From Clostridiaceae bacterium UBA5444 (lineage in GTDB: Bacteria; Bacillota; Clostridia; Clostridiales; Oxobacteraceae), in the NCBI GenBank assembly GCA_002426575.1, contig DIRE01000034.1, forward strand, positions 1 through 12,044: a stretch of DNA of 12,044 nucleotides, read 5' to 3'. Shown here one piece after another: positions 1 through 5,986 of this stretch (position 1 is the stretch's first letter; each line of letters begins with the position of its first letter). The position numbers and the translations under genes are program-made. The notes beneath the pieces were generated by a model, which was given only the letters and a program-made list of their open reading frames with translations, did not search any database and was not told the origin of the DNA.

Positions 1-630
1 CTGCTGCCATTTACTAGCTCCATCCATTAATGCTGCTTCATAATAACTTTCATCCATTCCAGTAATTGCAGCTAAATAAACTATCATATTGTATCCCATG
101 GTCTTCCAAGAATTCATAAATATCAATATGAAAGGCCAGTACTTCTTTTCCATATACCATTGAACAGGTTCTTTACCTCTAGATGCTAAGATCTGGTTTA
201 CTAAACCTTTATCACTGCTCAAAAACGAAAATACAAAATAGCTTACAACTACCCAAGATAAAAAGTGCGGCAAAAACATTGAAGTCTGATAAAATTTAGC
301 TAACCTTTTGTTGTTTAATTGGTTAAGCATAATTGCTAATGTTACAGGGATTACTATGCCTAATATGATAAATATAATATTATAAACTAATGTATTTCTA
401 ATTATTATATAGGCATCCTTGGTAGCAAATAAAAACTCAAAATTCTTAAATCCGACCCAATCACTTTTTATTAGATTACTTAAAAAACCTTTACCAGCTA
501 TTTTAAAATCCTTAAAAGCTATAATAAGGCCGAACATAGGTAAATACGAAAATATAATGTACCATATAAATGTAGGGATTGCTAAAAAAGTTAATTGAAT
601 ATCGTCGCCCGTTAATTTTTTCTTCGCCAT
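1..630 (-). CDS. Sugar-type ABC transporter permease, N-terminal 210 residues (cut by window edge)
   Basis: Inner-membrane permease subunit of a carbohydrate ABC importer of the MalF/LplB (binding-protein-dependent transport) type. I read it directly from the minus strand. It starts MAKKKLTGDDIQ and has hydrophobic segments at about residues 13-38, 76-102, 117-137 and 165-190. It reaches the EAA loop (EAALMDGASKWQQ, residues 198-210), which docks to the ATPase, exactly at the window edge. LplB-type permeases are roughly 300 residues, so about a third is missing. The ATG at 628-630 is preceded by AAGGATG, an acceptable ribosome binding site. A sigma-A-like promoter lies about 150 bp upstream, so this is probably the first gene of an operon continuing leftward with a second permease and a solute-binding protein (inference). 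The substrate cannot be read from the sequence. Confidence 0.9.
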   Translation of the reverse strand, partial: MAKKKLTGDDIQLTFLAIPTFIWYIIFSYLPMFGLIIAFKDFKIAGKGFLSNLIKSDWVGFKNFEFLFATKDAYIIIRNTLVYNIIFIILGIVIPVTLAIMLNQLNNKRLAKFYQTSMFLPHFLSWVVVSYFVFSFLSSDKGLVNQILASRGKEPVQWYMEKKYWPFILIFMNSWKTMGYNMIVYLAAITGMDESYYEAALMDGASKWQQ

Positions 631-654
631 ATAAGACATCCTTTTTTAGCTATT

Positions 655-751
655 GTGCATTATAGTGTATTTGCCTATTAGCTTGCGTGCATTATAATGC
701 ATGTTTTTGTGTCTTTTAGCATTTCTGCTTTATGTATTTAAATTTAAATAC
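655..751 (-). promoter_or_regulatory. Palindrome-rich 5' leader of the ABC operon
   Basis: The leader holds an 18-bp perfect palindrome (734-751, GTATTTAAATTTAAATAC) and a 14-bp perfect palindrome (688-701, TGCATTATAATGCA). The 10-mer GTGCATTATA occurs twice, at 655-664 and 687-696, 32 bp apart or about three helical turns. On the minus strand each 10-mer contains TATAATGCAC, so the copies could be regulator sites or alternative -10 elements. The remainder of 631-787 shows nothing else. Confidence 0.35.
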
Positions 752-787
752 CTTTTAAATAGTCCGTGAATTATCCTTAACATCTAC

Positions 788-816
788 ATAATACCATATT
801 GTAAAAATAGTGTCAA
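788..816 (-). promoter_or_regulatory. Sigma-A-type promoter of the sugar ABC operon
   Basis: On the minus strand TTGACA (811-816) and TATTAT (788-793) are separated by exactly 17 bp, close to the consensus. Transcription would start near 781 and give a leader of about 150 nt before the permease start at 630. The -35 hexamer lies between copies of an AATAGTG motif. Confidence 0.75.
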
Positions 817-856
817 TATATATGCACTATTCTTACACCTTTATGTCACTATTTTT
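803..856. promoter_or_regulatory. Repeated AATAGTG motifs around the ABC promoter (candidate operator)
   Basis: AAAAATAGTG (803-812) and its exact inverse CACTATTTTT (847-856) flank the -35 region. A third copy, CACTATTC (825-832), lies 22 bp from the second, in the same orientation. Two-turn spacing upstream of and over the -35 hexamer is typical of activator or repressor sites. The regulator is not in the window. Confidence 0.4.
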
Positions 857-901
857 GTAAAGCATTATTGAGCATATACCATTGTATGAGTTTACATATA
901 A

Positions 902-956
902 AAACAATGGAATGTCCCTACCGCATTTTAAATGTGATAGGGACATTCCATTGTTT
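902..956. repeat. Long near-perfect hairpin (REP/MITE-like, possible terminator)
   Basis: Arms of 19 bp (902-920 and 938-956, AAACAATGGAATGTCCCTA and its exact complement) enclose an inner stretch that also pairs apart from one mismatch and one G-T wobble. The whole 55 bp therefore folds into one hairpin. Read on the minus strand it is followed by TTTTTATAT, so it could end transcripts from the M23/M50 unit. The arms are much longer than usual for a terminator and fit a dispersed repeat better. Confidence 0.7.
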
Positions 957-1093
957 GCTATAATAGTGTTTCAGCATCATGAAATATTAATTTGCTTTTT
1001 CTATTTGTCTAAACCAGCAATGCTGATCTCTTCCGCCCTAAATGGTTTCTTTTTTATATCATTGACACGCTTTACTTCTTACTTTTTCACTTT
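957..1093. other. Non-coding spacer between hairpin and M50 gene
   Basis: I see no gene with a start codon and ribosome binding site here. A minus-strand frame ending in FRAEEISIAGLDK then a stop (about 1007-1075) reads like protein but has no start codon and follows an in-frame TAA. It may be a remnant. Confidence 0.3.
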
Positions 1094-1960
1094 TTAAGCT
1101 ATATTTTTAAGCCTTATATCTGAGCCAGATTTTGTTAATGCTTCAAATATTTCAGACTCAGATAGCACCCCCTTTACTTTCATGGATTTGTCCAAAACTA
1201 CTACCATATTATACTTATTAACATCAAAATGCTTTAATACATCTCTCACAAATGCCTCTTCGTATGTACATATTTGGGTAACCTCCATAATTAAATTACC
1301 TTTTATATTTTTATTTTTAATCATTACATCTTTTATTACTGTATACATTATGTTTTCTTCCTCTTTGCTTGCGGATACAAATATAAATAAAGGCAATATA
1401 AAAAGGCTTATATTCATAGCTCCATTTAAAACAGCAAAGATTCCAATTATAAACATCAAAACCGCTATAACCTTTCCAGTAAATACAGCTGCTTTGGTTG
1501 CTTTCCTATAGCCTACAAAATATTCAATAAACACCCTCAGTATTCTACCTCCATCAAGGGGCAGCCCTGGGAGCATATTAAATATACCAAGTCCAATATT
1601 GGTATTCATGATAAACTCATAATTTGGCACATGTATTCCCCTATTATTTAAAAAAAATACCAGAGCTGCTACCATTACATTAAATAATGGGCCTGCAACT
1701 GATATAAGTATTTCCTTAAAAGGTTCAACCATATCAATATTATTTATTCTAGCAACCCCGCCAAATGGGAAAAGCTCTATATCACCTATCTTTAATCCAA
1801 AAATCACTGCAACAATAGCATGGCAAAACTCATGGAGCATTACAAACAAAAAAAGAAGTGCAGCTTCTATAAAATATCCAAATATAATACAAATAATAAA
1901 TATAGCAATAAAATATTTGTTAACCTTAAATTTAATTTTTGTATGTCCTAAACCCGTCAA
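1094..1960 (-). CDS. spoIVFB: SpoIVFB-like M50 intramembrane zinc metalloprotease
   Basis: Site-2-protease family membrane enzyme. In Bacillus the relative SpoIVFB cleaves pro-sigma-K in the outer forespore membrane during sporulation. Hydrophobic segments run through residues 16-54, 84-104 and 145-190. The zinc motif HEFCH lies at residues 43-47 and the third-ligand motif NMLPGLPLDGG at 128-138, with Asp136 as ligand. The last roughly 90 residues form a CBS-like regulatory domain. The length of 288 residues matches SpoIVFB. The start is TTG at 1958-1960, fixed by AGGAGG 9 nt upstream. That AGGAGG overlaps the TAG stop of the M23 gene, so translation is probably coupled. Its position directly after a SpoIVFA-like gene supports the sporulation assignment, but many clostridia carry this pair and the substrate here is inferred. 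Confidence 0.85.
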   Translation of the reverse strand: MTGLGHTKIKFKVNKYFIAIFIICIIFGYFIEAALLFLFVMLHEFCHAIVAVIFGLKIGDIELFPFGGVARINNIDMVEPFKEILISVAGPLFNVMVAALVFFLNNRGIHVPNYEFIMNTNIGLGIFNMLPGLPLDGGRILRVFIEYFVGYRKATKAAVFTGKVIAVLMFIIGIFAVLNGAMNISLFILPLFIFVSASKEEENIMYTVIKDVMIKNKNIKGNLIMEVTQICTYEEAFVRDVLKHFDVNKYNMVVVLDKSMKVKGVLSESEIFEALTKSGSDIRLKNIA

Positions 1961-1973
1961 ATAGCTATTCCTC

Positions 1974-2759
1974 CTATCTAGCCGCTTTATTTATATCTAT
2001 TACGCTAGCAGGATCTACTAATTCCCCATCCTTTGTAACTTCAAAATGAAGATGAGCAGATGTAACTTGCCCTGTATCCCCAACCTTTGCTATATAGTCT
2101 CCTTTTTTCACCTTATCCCCTTTATTTACAAGTATCTCAGAGCAGTGGGCATAGAGGGTTTTAAAGCCATCTTGATGCTTAATAACCAAATATCTTCCAG
2201 CAGTATTATTCATGTCGACTATTTCTACTTCGCCGCCTTGGGCAGCCTTTATAGGTGTCCCTATTTCACCTGCTACATCTATTCCCTTATGAATCTCCTC
2301 TTTATTATTTATAGGACTAGTCCTCTCCCCATATTTTGATGTTATTACCCCATCTATAGGAATAATCATGGCCATATTAGTAGATACATCAATTGTTCCA
2401 TCATTAGGCTTATCGGATGTGTCATCTTCCTTTTTTTTACCCAAAATACTGCTTATTTTATCCGGTATTTTCTCGAAGCTTTCTCCAACATTATTCCATG
2501 TATAAACCGCATTGTCTTTAAAATCGTATTCTGCTCCTGCAACCCACCTTGCCCCATCAACAACCTTAACAATAGAAGGGTTTTTAAAATTGGAAACTAT
2601 TATTATAAGTAGAGCAATAGCCCCTGATATTAGAAATTGATTTGCTATTGTATTAAGCTTTTTATTATCCATTCTAAAAAGTGAGTCCCAAATTTTATAA
2701 TCTTTTGTCCTATATCTTTCATAGTTATTATATAAATAATTTCTATTTATATCCCCCAT
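1974..2759 (-). CDS. M23-domain membrane protein, SpoIVFA-like
   Basis: The protein has 261 residues: a basic, Tyr-rich cytosolic start (1-40), one membrane segment (about 41-58), a linker with a charged, low-complexity part (about 108-120), and a C-terminal LytM/M23 domain (about 130-255). The M23 zinc set is present: His157 and Asp161 (HKGID), His205 (YAHC) and His236/His238 (HLHFE). The domain could therefore be an active glycyl or cross-link endopeptidase rather than a scaffold. The next gene, 13 bp away, is the SpoIVFB-like protease. In Bacillus SpoIVFA holds SpoIVFB in the outer forespore membrane, and I infer the same partnership. GGGGGGAT just before the ATG at 2757-2759 serves as ribosome binding site. 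No confident sporulation-sigma promoter was found in 2760-2830. Confidence 0.8.
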   Translation of the reverse strand: MGDINRNYLYNNYERYRTKDYKIWDSLFRMDNKKLNTIANQFLISGAIALLIIIVSNFKNPSIVKVVDGARWVAGAEYDFKDNAVYTWNNVGESFEKIPDKISSILGKKKEDDTSDKPNDGTIDVSTNMAMIIPIDGVITSKYGERTSPINNKEEIHKGIDVAGEIGTPIKAAQGGEVEIVDMNNTAGRYLVIKHQDGFKTLYAHCSEILVNKGDKVKKGDYIAKVGDTGQVTSAHLHFEVTKDGELVDPASVIDINKAAR

Positions 2760-2851
2760 ACTATCCCCCCATTCGCTTTATATATTTATATTTACATCAG
2801 TTTTTATTTATTACTTATATATCCATGTTTATGTATCTTTAAATATTAAGA

Positions 2852-2860
2852 TGGTATAAT
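2852..2860 (+). promoter_or_regulatory. Extended -10 element before the 55-residue gene
   Basis: TGGTATAAT is a perfect extended -10 (TGn plus TATAAT). No good -35 lies 16-18 bp upstream, as expected for extended -10 promoters. It sits about 33 bp before the TTG start at 2893. Confidence 0.5.
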
Positions 2861-2892
2861 GGTGTAGATGGCGATTCGTAAGGGGTGATAGT

Positions 2893-3060
2893 TTGAAAAA
2901 GGAAAAGCAAAGTTTTAGAGCCATGAGGATTTATACTATAGTTATCATGACAACGGTACTTATCCGGGGTCTAAATATTATATCAAGTAAATTTGCTATA
3001 ATAATTATTTCAATAGCCTTTTTTGCATCAATGGTACATTATTTAAAAAACAAACCATAA
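2893..3060 (+). CDS. Small 55-residue membrane protein of unknown function
   Basis: The frame starts with TTG (MKKEKQSFRAMR) and ends with TAA at 3058-3060. It is preceded by AAGGGGTGA at good spacing and an extended -10 promoter, which is why I accept such a short gene. Lys/Arg-rich residues 1-12 are followed by hydrophobic residues at about 13-24 and 32-48, and the end is basic (YLKNKP). This could be one or two membrane helices with the positive end in the cytoplasm. I do not recognise a family. It is divergent from the SpoIVFA-like gene and upstream of a tRNA, on the same strand as the tRNA but with a separate promoter for each. Confidence 0.65.
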   Translation: MKKEKQSFRAMRIYTIVIMTTVLIRGLNIISSKFAIIIISIAFFASMVHYLKNKP

Positions 3061-3117
3061 ATTATATATATTCATACAATACCGTACATAATTTGTAGTT
3101 TGTTTTTTAACTTTTTT

Positions 3118-3126
3118 TGTGATAAT
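3118..3126 (+). promoter_or_regulatory. Likely -10 region of the tRNA-Arg gene
   Basis: TGTGATAAT (TGn plus GATAAT) lies 20 bp before the mature tRNA 5' end. The -35 is poor. This is the best candidate in the 86 bp between the small gene and the tRNA. Confidence 0.35.
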
Positions 3127-3145
3127 ATTGAAAATGTGAAAATAT

Positions 3146-3222
3146 GTGCCCGTAGCTCAGTTGGATAGAGCTTTTGATTCCGAGTCAAACGGCCGCAGGT
3201 TCGAATCCTGTCGGGCACACCA
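3146..3222 (+). tRNA. tRNA-Arg (anticodon CCG)
   Basis: A full cloverleaf of 77 nt includes an encoded CCA. The acceptor stem is GTGCCCG/CGGGCAC with discriminator A, and the D stem is GCTC/GAGC. The anticodon stem TTTGA/TCAAA (3173-3177, 3185-3189) encloses the loop TTCCGAG with anticodon CCG at 3180-3182, reading CGG. The T arm GCAGG-TTCGAAT-CCTGT has one wobble. CGG is a rare codon in AT-rich clostridia. tRNA genes are common insertion points, and DNA of different composition begins shortly downstream. Confidence 0.96.
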
Positions 3223-3241
3223 AAATTTTTGTAGATCATAG

Positions 3242-3274
3242 GATATCAATCTTAATTGGTTGATGTCTTTTTTT
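3242..3274 (+). terminator. Rho-independent terminator of tRNA-Arg
   Basis: GATATCAATC (3242-3251) pairs with GGTTGATGTC (3258-3267), with two G-T wobbles and a 6-nt loop. Seven T residues follow at once. Confidence 0.8.
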
Positions 3275-3275
3275 A

Positions 3276-3409
3276 TATATTTTTATATAAGGCACCAGTT
3301 CTTAGCTATTCTCTCAGGAAGTTGAAACGGAAATGATTTATAAGCGAAAGGCAAGTGTAACATACCACTCTGATATGCTGCCCCTGCCTTTCCAACAAAA
3401 TGGAAATCT
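3276..3409. other. Spacer downstream of the reductase, possible gene remnant
   Basis: An inverted repeat GAAAGGCA/TGCCTTTC (3346-3353, 3385-3392) lies in the 3' flank of the reductase gene, with no T-run after it. On the minus strand, in another frame than the reductase, about 45 codons remain open, including DFHFVGKAGAAYQSG and ending KNWCLI then stop near 3290. It has no start and I cannot assign it. It may be the tail of a lost gene. Confidence 0.25.
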
Positions 3410-5416
3410 TTAAATTTTGTAAGCTACATCATAAGCATCATGTACTACGCTCATTAAATTGCCGACACATTTGCAATCCCCGATAGAATAAACTTCAGGG
3501 GCAATGTCTTTGTAGATATTAGGTGTAATCACGCAGAAACTGTTGTATCCGGCAGCTGTAATTACGCTGTCCGTTTTAATAAATGTTTCTTTGCAATCCG
3601 TCTCAATGGTTATGCCGTTTAAAGCAATTTCTTTTGCTTTGGAGTTCGTATGAATTTCAATATTGTAATGTTTCATGAGCTCCAAAAGCATATTTTTGTT
3701 GGCTGCGCAGAGGCCGGGCACCTTGAGAATCGCATCGAGCATTTCTACAATAACGGGGGTCTTACCGTTTTTGGCAAGCTCATAAGCAATTTCACATCCA
3801 GTCAGACCACCGCCGATGATTGCCACTTTATCGCCCACAGGCTTGAAACCGCGCAGGAAATCGATTGCCTCGACAGCGTTCTCAATGCCCTTGATCGGCA
3901 GCTTTTTAGCTGTCGCTCCCGTGGCCATGATGACTACGTCAGCACCGAATTCCTTGATGGATTCAGGTGTGGCTTCTATATTCATCCGAACGTCCACTTT
4001 GGCTTCAGCAACTTTCTTTTTATACCACTCAATCAATTTTTTGTCGGCTTCCTTGAAATCGGGGGCGGCCGCAGCTATGAACACCCCACCAAGCTCATTT
4101 GTTTTTTCAAAAAGCGTAACTTTGTGTCCACGTTCTGCTGCAAGCCGGGCTGCTTCCATACCACCGATACCGCCACCGATTACTGCAACTTTCTTAGGCT
4201 TTTCAGCCTTTGTTAGCTTGAATTCATCTTCTCTCAGTACGGCTGGATTTACTGCACAGGTCATTGGCTTTCCTGCAAAAATCGTCGCAAGGCAACCATT
4301 ATGACAAGCAATGCAGGGACGAATGTCATCGATGTTTCCGTCTTTTACTTTATTGACATAATCGGGGTCGGCAAGTATAGCGCGACCGAGACCAATTCCA
4401 TCAAACAGCCCGTCCTCTATGCTTTTTGCCGCAAGGTCTGGATCATCCATTCGGCCTGCACAGATTACAGGAATGTTAACGAAATGCTTAATATATGCTG
4501 CTTCAGGTATATTACAACCCATCGGCATATACATCGGAGGATGACACCAGAACCAAGAATCGTAAGTTCCGTTATCTGCATTTAGGGCATCACAGCCTGC
4601 TGCTTCCAGTAGACGGGCAACTGCAGGGCTTTCTTCCAGAGAACGTCCGAATTCCTTGTAATTTTCTCCCGGCAAGGCACCAGAGTTGAAGCCCTTCATT
4701 TTGCTGGATACGCTGTAGCGAACGGTGACCACAAAATCCTTTCCACAAGACTTTTTGACTCCACGTATAATCTCACAGGGGAAACGCAGACGGTTTTCCA
4801 GACTGCCGCCGAATTCGTCCGTGCGTCTATTTGTTGCTTCCATCGTGAACTGGTCGATCAGATATCCTTCATGGATAGCGTGGATTTCAATACCGTCAAA
4901 ACCAGCTTCCTGTGCCATTTTTGCTGATTCAATAAAGCTACGTATATACTGCCAGACTTCTTCAGTGGTAAGACCACGGTGCTTCACTTTGGGATTCCAG
5001 ACATTTGGTAGCCCATCAGTCGGTGCCACAAAGTATATGTCCGGATCCAGGCCATGAGCTTTTAAAAATTCGGGGTCACCAGGCAGGGTGCGCCCAGAGC
5101 CCGCAGAAAGCTGCAGCAATATTTTGGCTCCGTAGTGGTGAACTTCCTCTGTCATCTTTCTGGTTGCCATAAAGGCTGGTTTCTGCTCGTGTAGCCATTT
5201 GGACGAACCCATGGGTGCCACCAAAGTTGCGCCTGTAACAAGCAACCCGATTCCGCCCTTCGCGCGCTCAATGAAGTACTCGCAGCCTTCCTTGTCATAT
5301 GTACCATCTGGTTTGAATACATGACTACCGCCTAAGGCCTCCATGACATATCGGTTTTTGACTTCCATGCTGCCGATTTTCATCGGTGTGAACAAAACAC
5401 CGTACTTTCCTGACAT
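3410..5416 (-). CDS. Enoate-reductase-like flavoenzyme (OYE barrel, 4Fe-4S, FAD/NADH domains)
   Basis: NADH-dependent reductase of activated C=C bonds, in the family of clostridial 2-enoate reductase, BaiCD/BaiH and 2,4-dienoyl-CoA reductase. Its 668 residues match the usual length. Residues 1-365 form the FMN-binding TIM barrel, with HAIHEGYLIDQF at 179-190 (Tyr185 in the catalytic position) and the typical RTDEFGGSLENRLRF at 198-212. Cys368, Cys371, Cys375 and Cys387 (CxxC-x3-C-x11-C) bind the 4Fe-4S cluster. GGGIGG at 414-419 binds FAD, GGGLTG at 535-540 binds NAD(P)H, and YSIGDC (643-648) closes the FAD site. GGTGGAG precedes the ATG at 5414-5416. The gene is clearly more GC-rich than its neighbours, suggesting transfer. 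It could reduce cinnamate-like acids, steroid or bile-acid enones, or dienoyl-CoA. The substrate is not decidable here. Confidence 0.9.
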   Translation of the reverse strand: MSGKYGVLFTPMKIGSMEVKNRYVMEALGGSHVFKPDGTYDKEGCEYFIERAKGGIGLLVTGATLVAPMGSSKWLHEQKPAFMATRKMTEEVHHYGAKILLQLSAGSGRTLPGDPEFLKAHGLDPDIYFVAPTDGLPNVWNPKVKHRGLTTEEVWQYIRSFIESAKMAQEAGFDGIEIHAIHEGYLIDQFTMEATNRRTDEFGGSLENRLRFPCEIIRGVKKSCGKDFVVTVRYSVSSKMKGFNSGALPGENYKEFGRSLEESPAVARLLEAAGCDALNADNGTYDSWFWCHPPMYMPMGCNIPEAAYIKHFVNIPVICAGRMDDPDLAAKSIEDGLFDGIGLGRAILADPDYVNKVKDGNIDDIRPCIACHNGCLATIFAGKPMTCAVNPAVLREDEFKLTKAEKPKKVAVIGGGIGGMEAARLAAERGHKVTLFEKTNELGGVFIAAAAPDFKEADKKLIEWYKKKVAEAKVDVRMNIEATPESIKEFGADVVIMATGATAKKLPIKGIENAVEAIDFLRGFKPVGDKVAIIGGGLTGCEIAYELAKNGKTPVIVEMLDAILKVPGLCAANKNMLLELMKHYNIEIHTNSKAKEIALNGITIETDCKETFIKTDSVITAAGYNSFCVITPNIYKDIAPEVYSIGDCKCVGNLMSVVHDAYDVAYKI

Positions 5417-5472
5417 TCAATCTCCACCTTTCTTTTTTTAAAATAAGCAATGGGAATTGCTAAAAAACTAGG

Positions 5473-5499
5473 CCATGGTATGATTTTATTATACCGTGG
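5473..5499. promoter_or_regulatory. 27-bp palindrome at the reductase transcription start (candidate TetR operator)
   Basis: CCATGGTAT (5473-5481) and ATACCGTGG (5491-5499) are inverted with one mismatch and a 9-bp centre. The site lies just downstream of the -10 hexamers, around +1. Size and position fit a repressor such as the TetR protein encoded about 490 bp away (inference). Confidence 0.55.
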
Positions 5500-5537
5500 A
5501 TTATACTAATTGTATTACAGTATAACAAGGTAGTCAA
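5500..5537 (-). promoter_or_regulatory. Two overlapping promoters of the reductase gene
   Basis: On the minus strand TTGACT (5532-5537), 17 bp, TACAAT (5509-5514) forms one promoter. TTGTTA (5523-5528), 17 bp, TATAAT (5500-5505) forms a second, shifted by 9 bp. Both point to the reductase, giving a leader of roughly 75-90 nt. Confidence 0.65.
5501..5525. promoter_or_regulatory. 25-bp palindrome over the promoter (second candidate operator)
   Basis: TTATACT (5501-5507) and AGTATAA (5519-5525) are perfect inverted arms. They cover the -10 of one promoter and the spacers of both. The half-site differs from the adjacent 27-bp palindrome, so part of the symmetry may simply come from the overlapping -10 sequences. 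Confidence 0.4.
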
Positions 5538-5559
5538 TGGGTAAAAAATTTTTCAAACA

Positions 5560-5689
5560 GGTTTATTTGTGTTACCATAATAAGCGAGGGGTTAGCGTGA
5601 AAAATAACGTGAAATGCAATAAAAAAAGGTACACTTAATAATAGCCTTTAAGACCATAAAAAATTAGATTTTGATTATTAAGTTTTGAT
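5560..5689. other. AT-rich flank of the IS110 remnant, no gene seen
   Basis: No start plus ribosome binding site is seen on either strand. The stretch may contain the right end of the old IS110 element, but I cannot define its boundary. Confidence 0.25.
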
Positions 5690-5890
5690 TTAGGCCATAG
5701 AAATTTCAGTAACCTTGATTAAAACATTGGCAATAAGAAGCTTTACCGCCTGTTTAATAGCTTTCTCCTTTTGCTTTTCCAGTATTTCTTGTGGTATATC
5801 GACTTTATACAAATCGCTTGGATTCCAAAATTCACCTGTAACAAACATATTGTAAATAGCGATGAGTATCATCCTTGCGAGTGTATTTTC
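5690..5890 (-). pseudogene. C-terminal remnant of an IS110-type transposase
   Basis: The open frame reads ENTLARMILIAIYNM at its upstream end and continues with FVTGEFWNPSDLYKVD and EKQKEKAIKQAVKLL. This has the character of the C-terminal end of IS110/IS116/IS902 transposases (ILxAIYxM-xTGExxNPxDLxKxD). The match begins before the first ATG (5872), and a TGA interrupts the frame just above 5890. It is therefore a truncated relic, not a gene. IS110 transposases are usually about 400 residues and fewer than 70 remain. It lies between the reductase promoter and the TetR gene. The assignment is from memory of family sequences, not from a search. Confidence 0.6.
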
Positions 5891-5913
5891 TCATCAATAT
5901 TAATAATAACAAA

Positions 5914-5940
5914 GTAGTGGAAAACCGCTCACTATTTTTT
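5914..5940 (+). terminator. Weak hairpin plus T-run upstream of the TetR gene
   Basis: AGTGG (5916-5920), an AAAA loop and CCGCT (5925-5929) pair with one G-T wobble, followed by CACTATTTTTT. TAGTG/CACTA (5915-5919, 5930-5934) offers an alternative stem. It may stop transcripts entering from the left, or belong to the TetR leader. Confidence 0.3.
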
Positions 5941-5954
5941 CATTACTATTTGTG

Positions 5955-5973
5955 CCGCCGACGGTAGCGGCGG
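5955..5973 (+). promoter_or_regulatory. GC-rich hairpin abutting the TetR ribosome binding site
   Basis: CCGCCG (5955-5960) and CGGCGG (5968-5973) form a perfect 6-bp all-GC stem with a 7-nt loop. It ends 3 nt before GGAG (5977-5980), the ribosome binding site for the start at 5987. Such a stem would limit ribosome access or stabilise the leader. It stands out in this AT-rich stretch. Confidence 0.45.
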
Positions 5974-5986
5974 AATGGAGATTCAG

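Noticed and set aside
1007..1093. Minus-strand frame with FRAEEISIAGLDK after the M50 stop
   Set aside because: It has an in-frame TAA and no start codon. It may be a remnant but is not a gene I can support.
882..1097. 71-codon plus-strand open frame
   Set aside because: It runs through the 902-956 hairpin and has no ribosome binding site; the sequence looks like translated non-coding DNA.
3650..5057. Several plus-strand open frames inside the reductase gene
   Set aside because: They lie antisense to a complete, motif-rich 668-codon gene. Low stop frequency on the opposite strand of GC-richer DNA explains them.
5975..5986. Upstream ATG as the TetR start
   Set aside because: No ribosome binding site precedes it, and it directly follows a stable hairpin. 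The ATG at 5987 has GGAG at the right distance.
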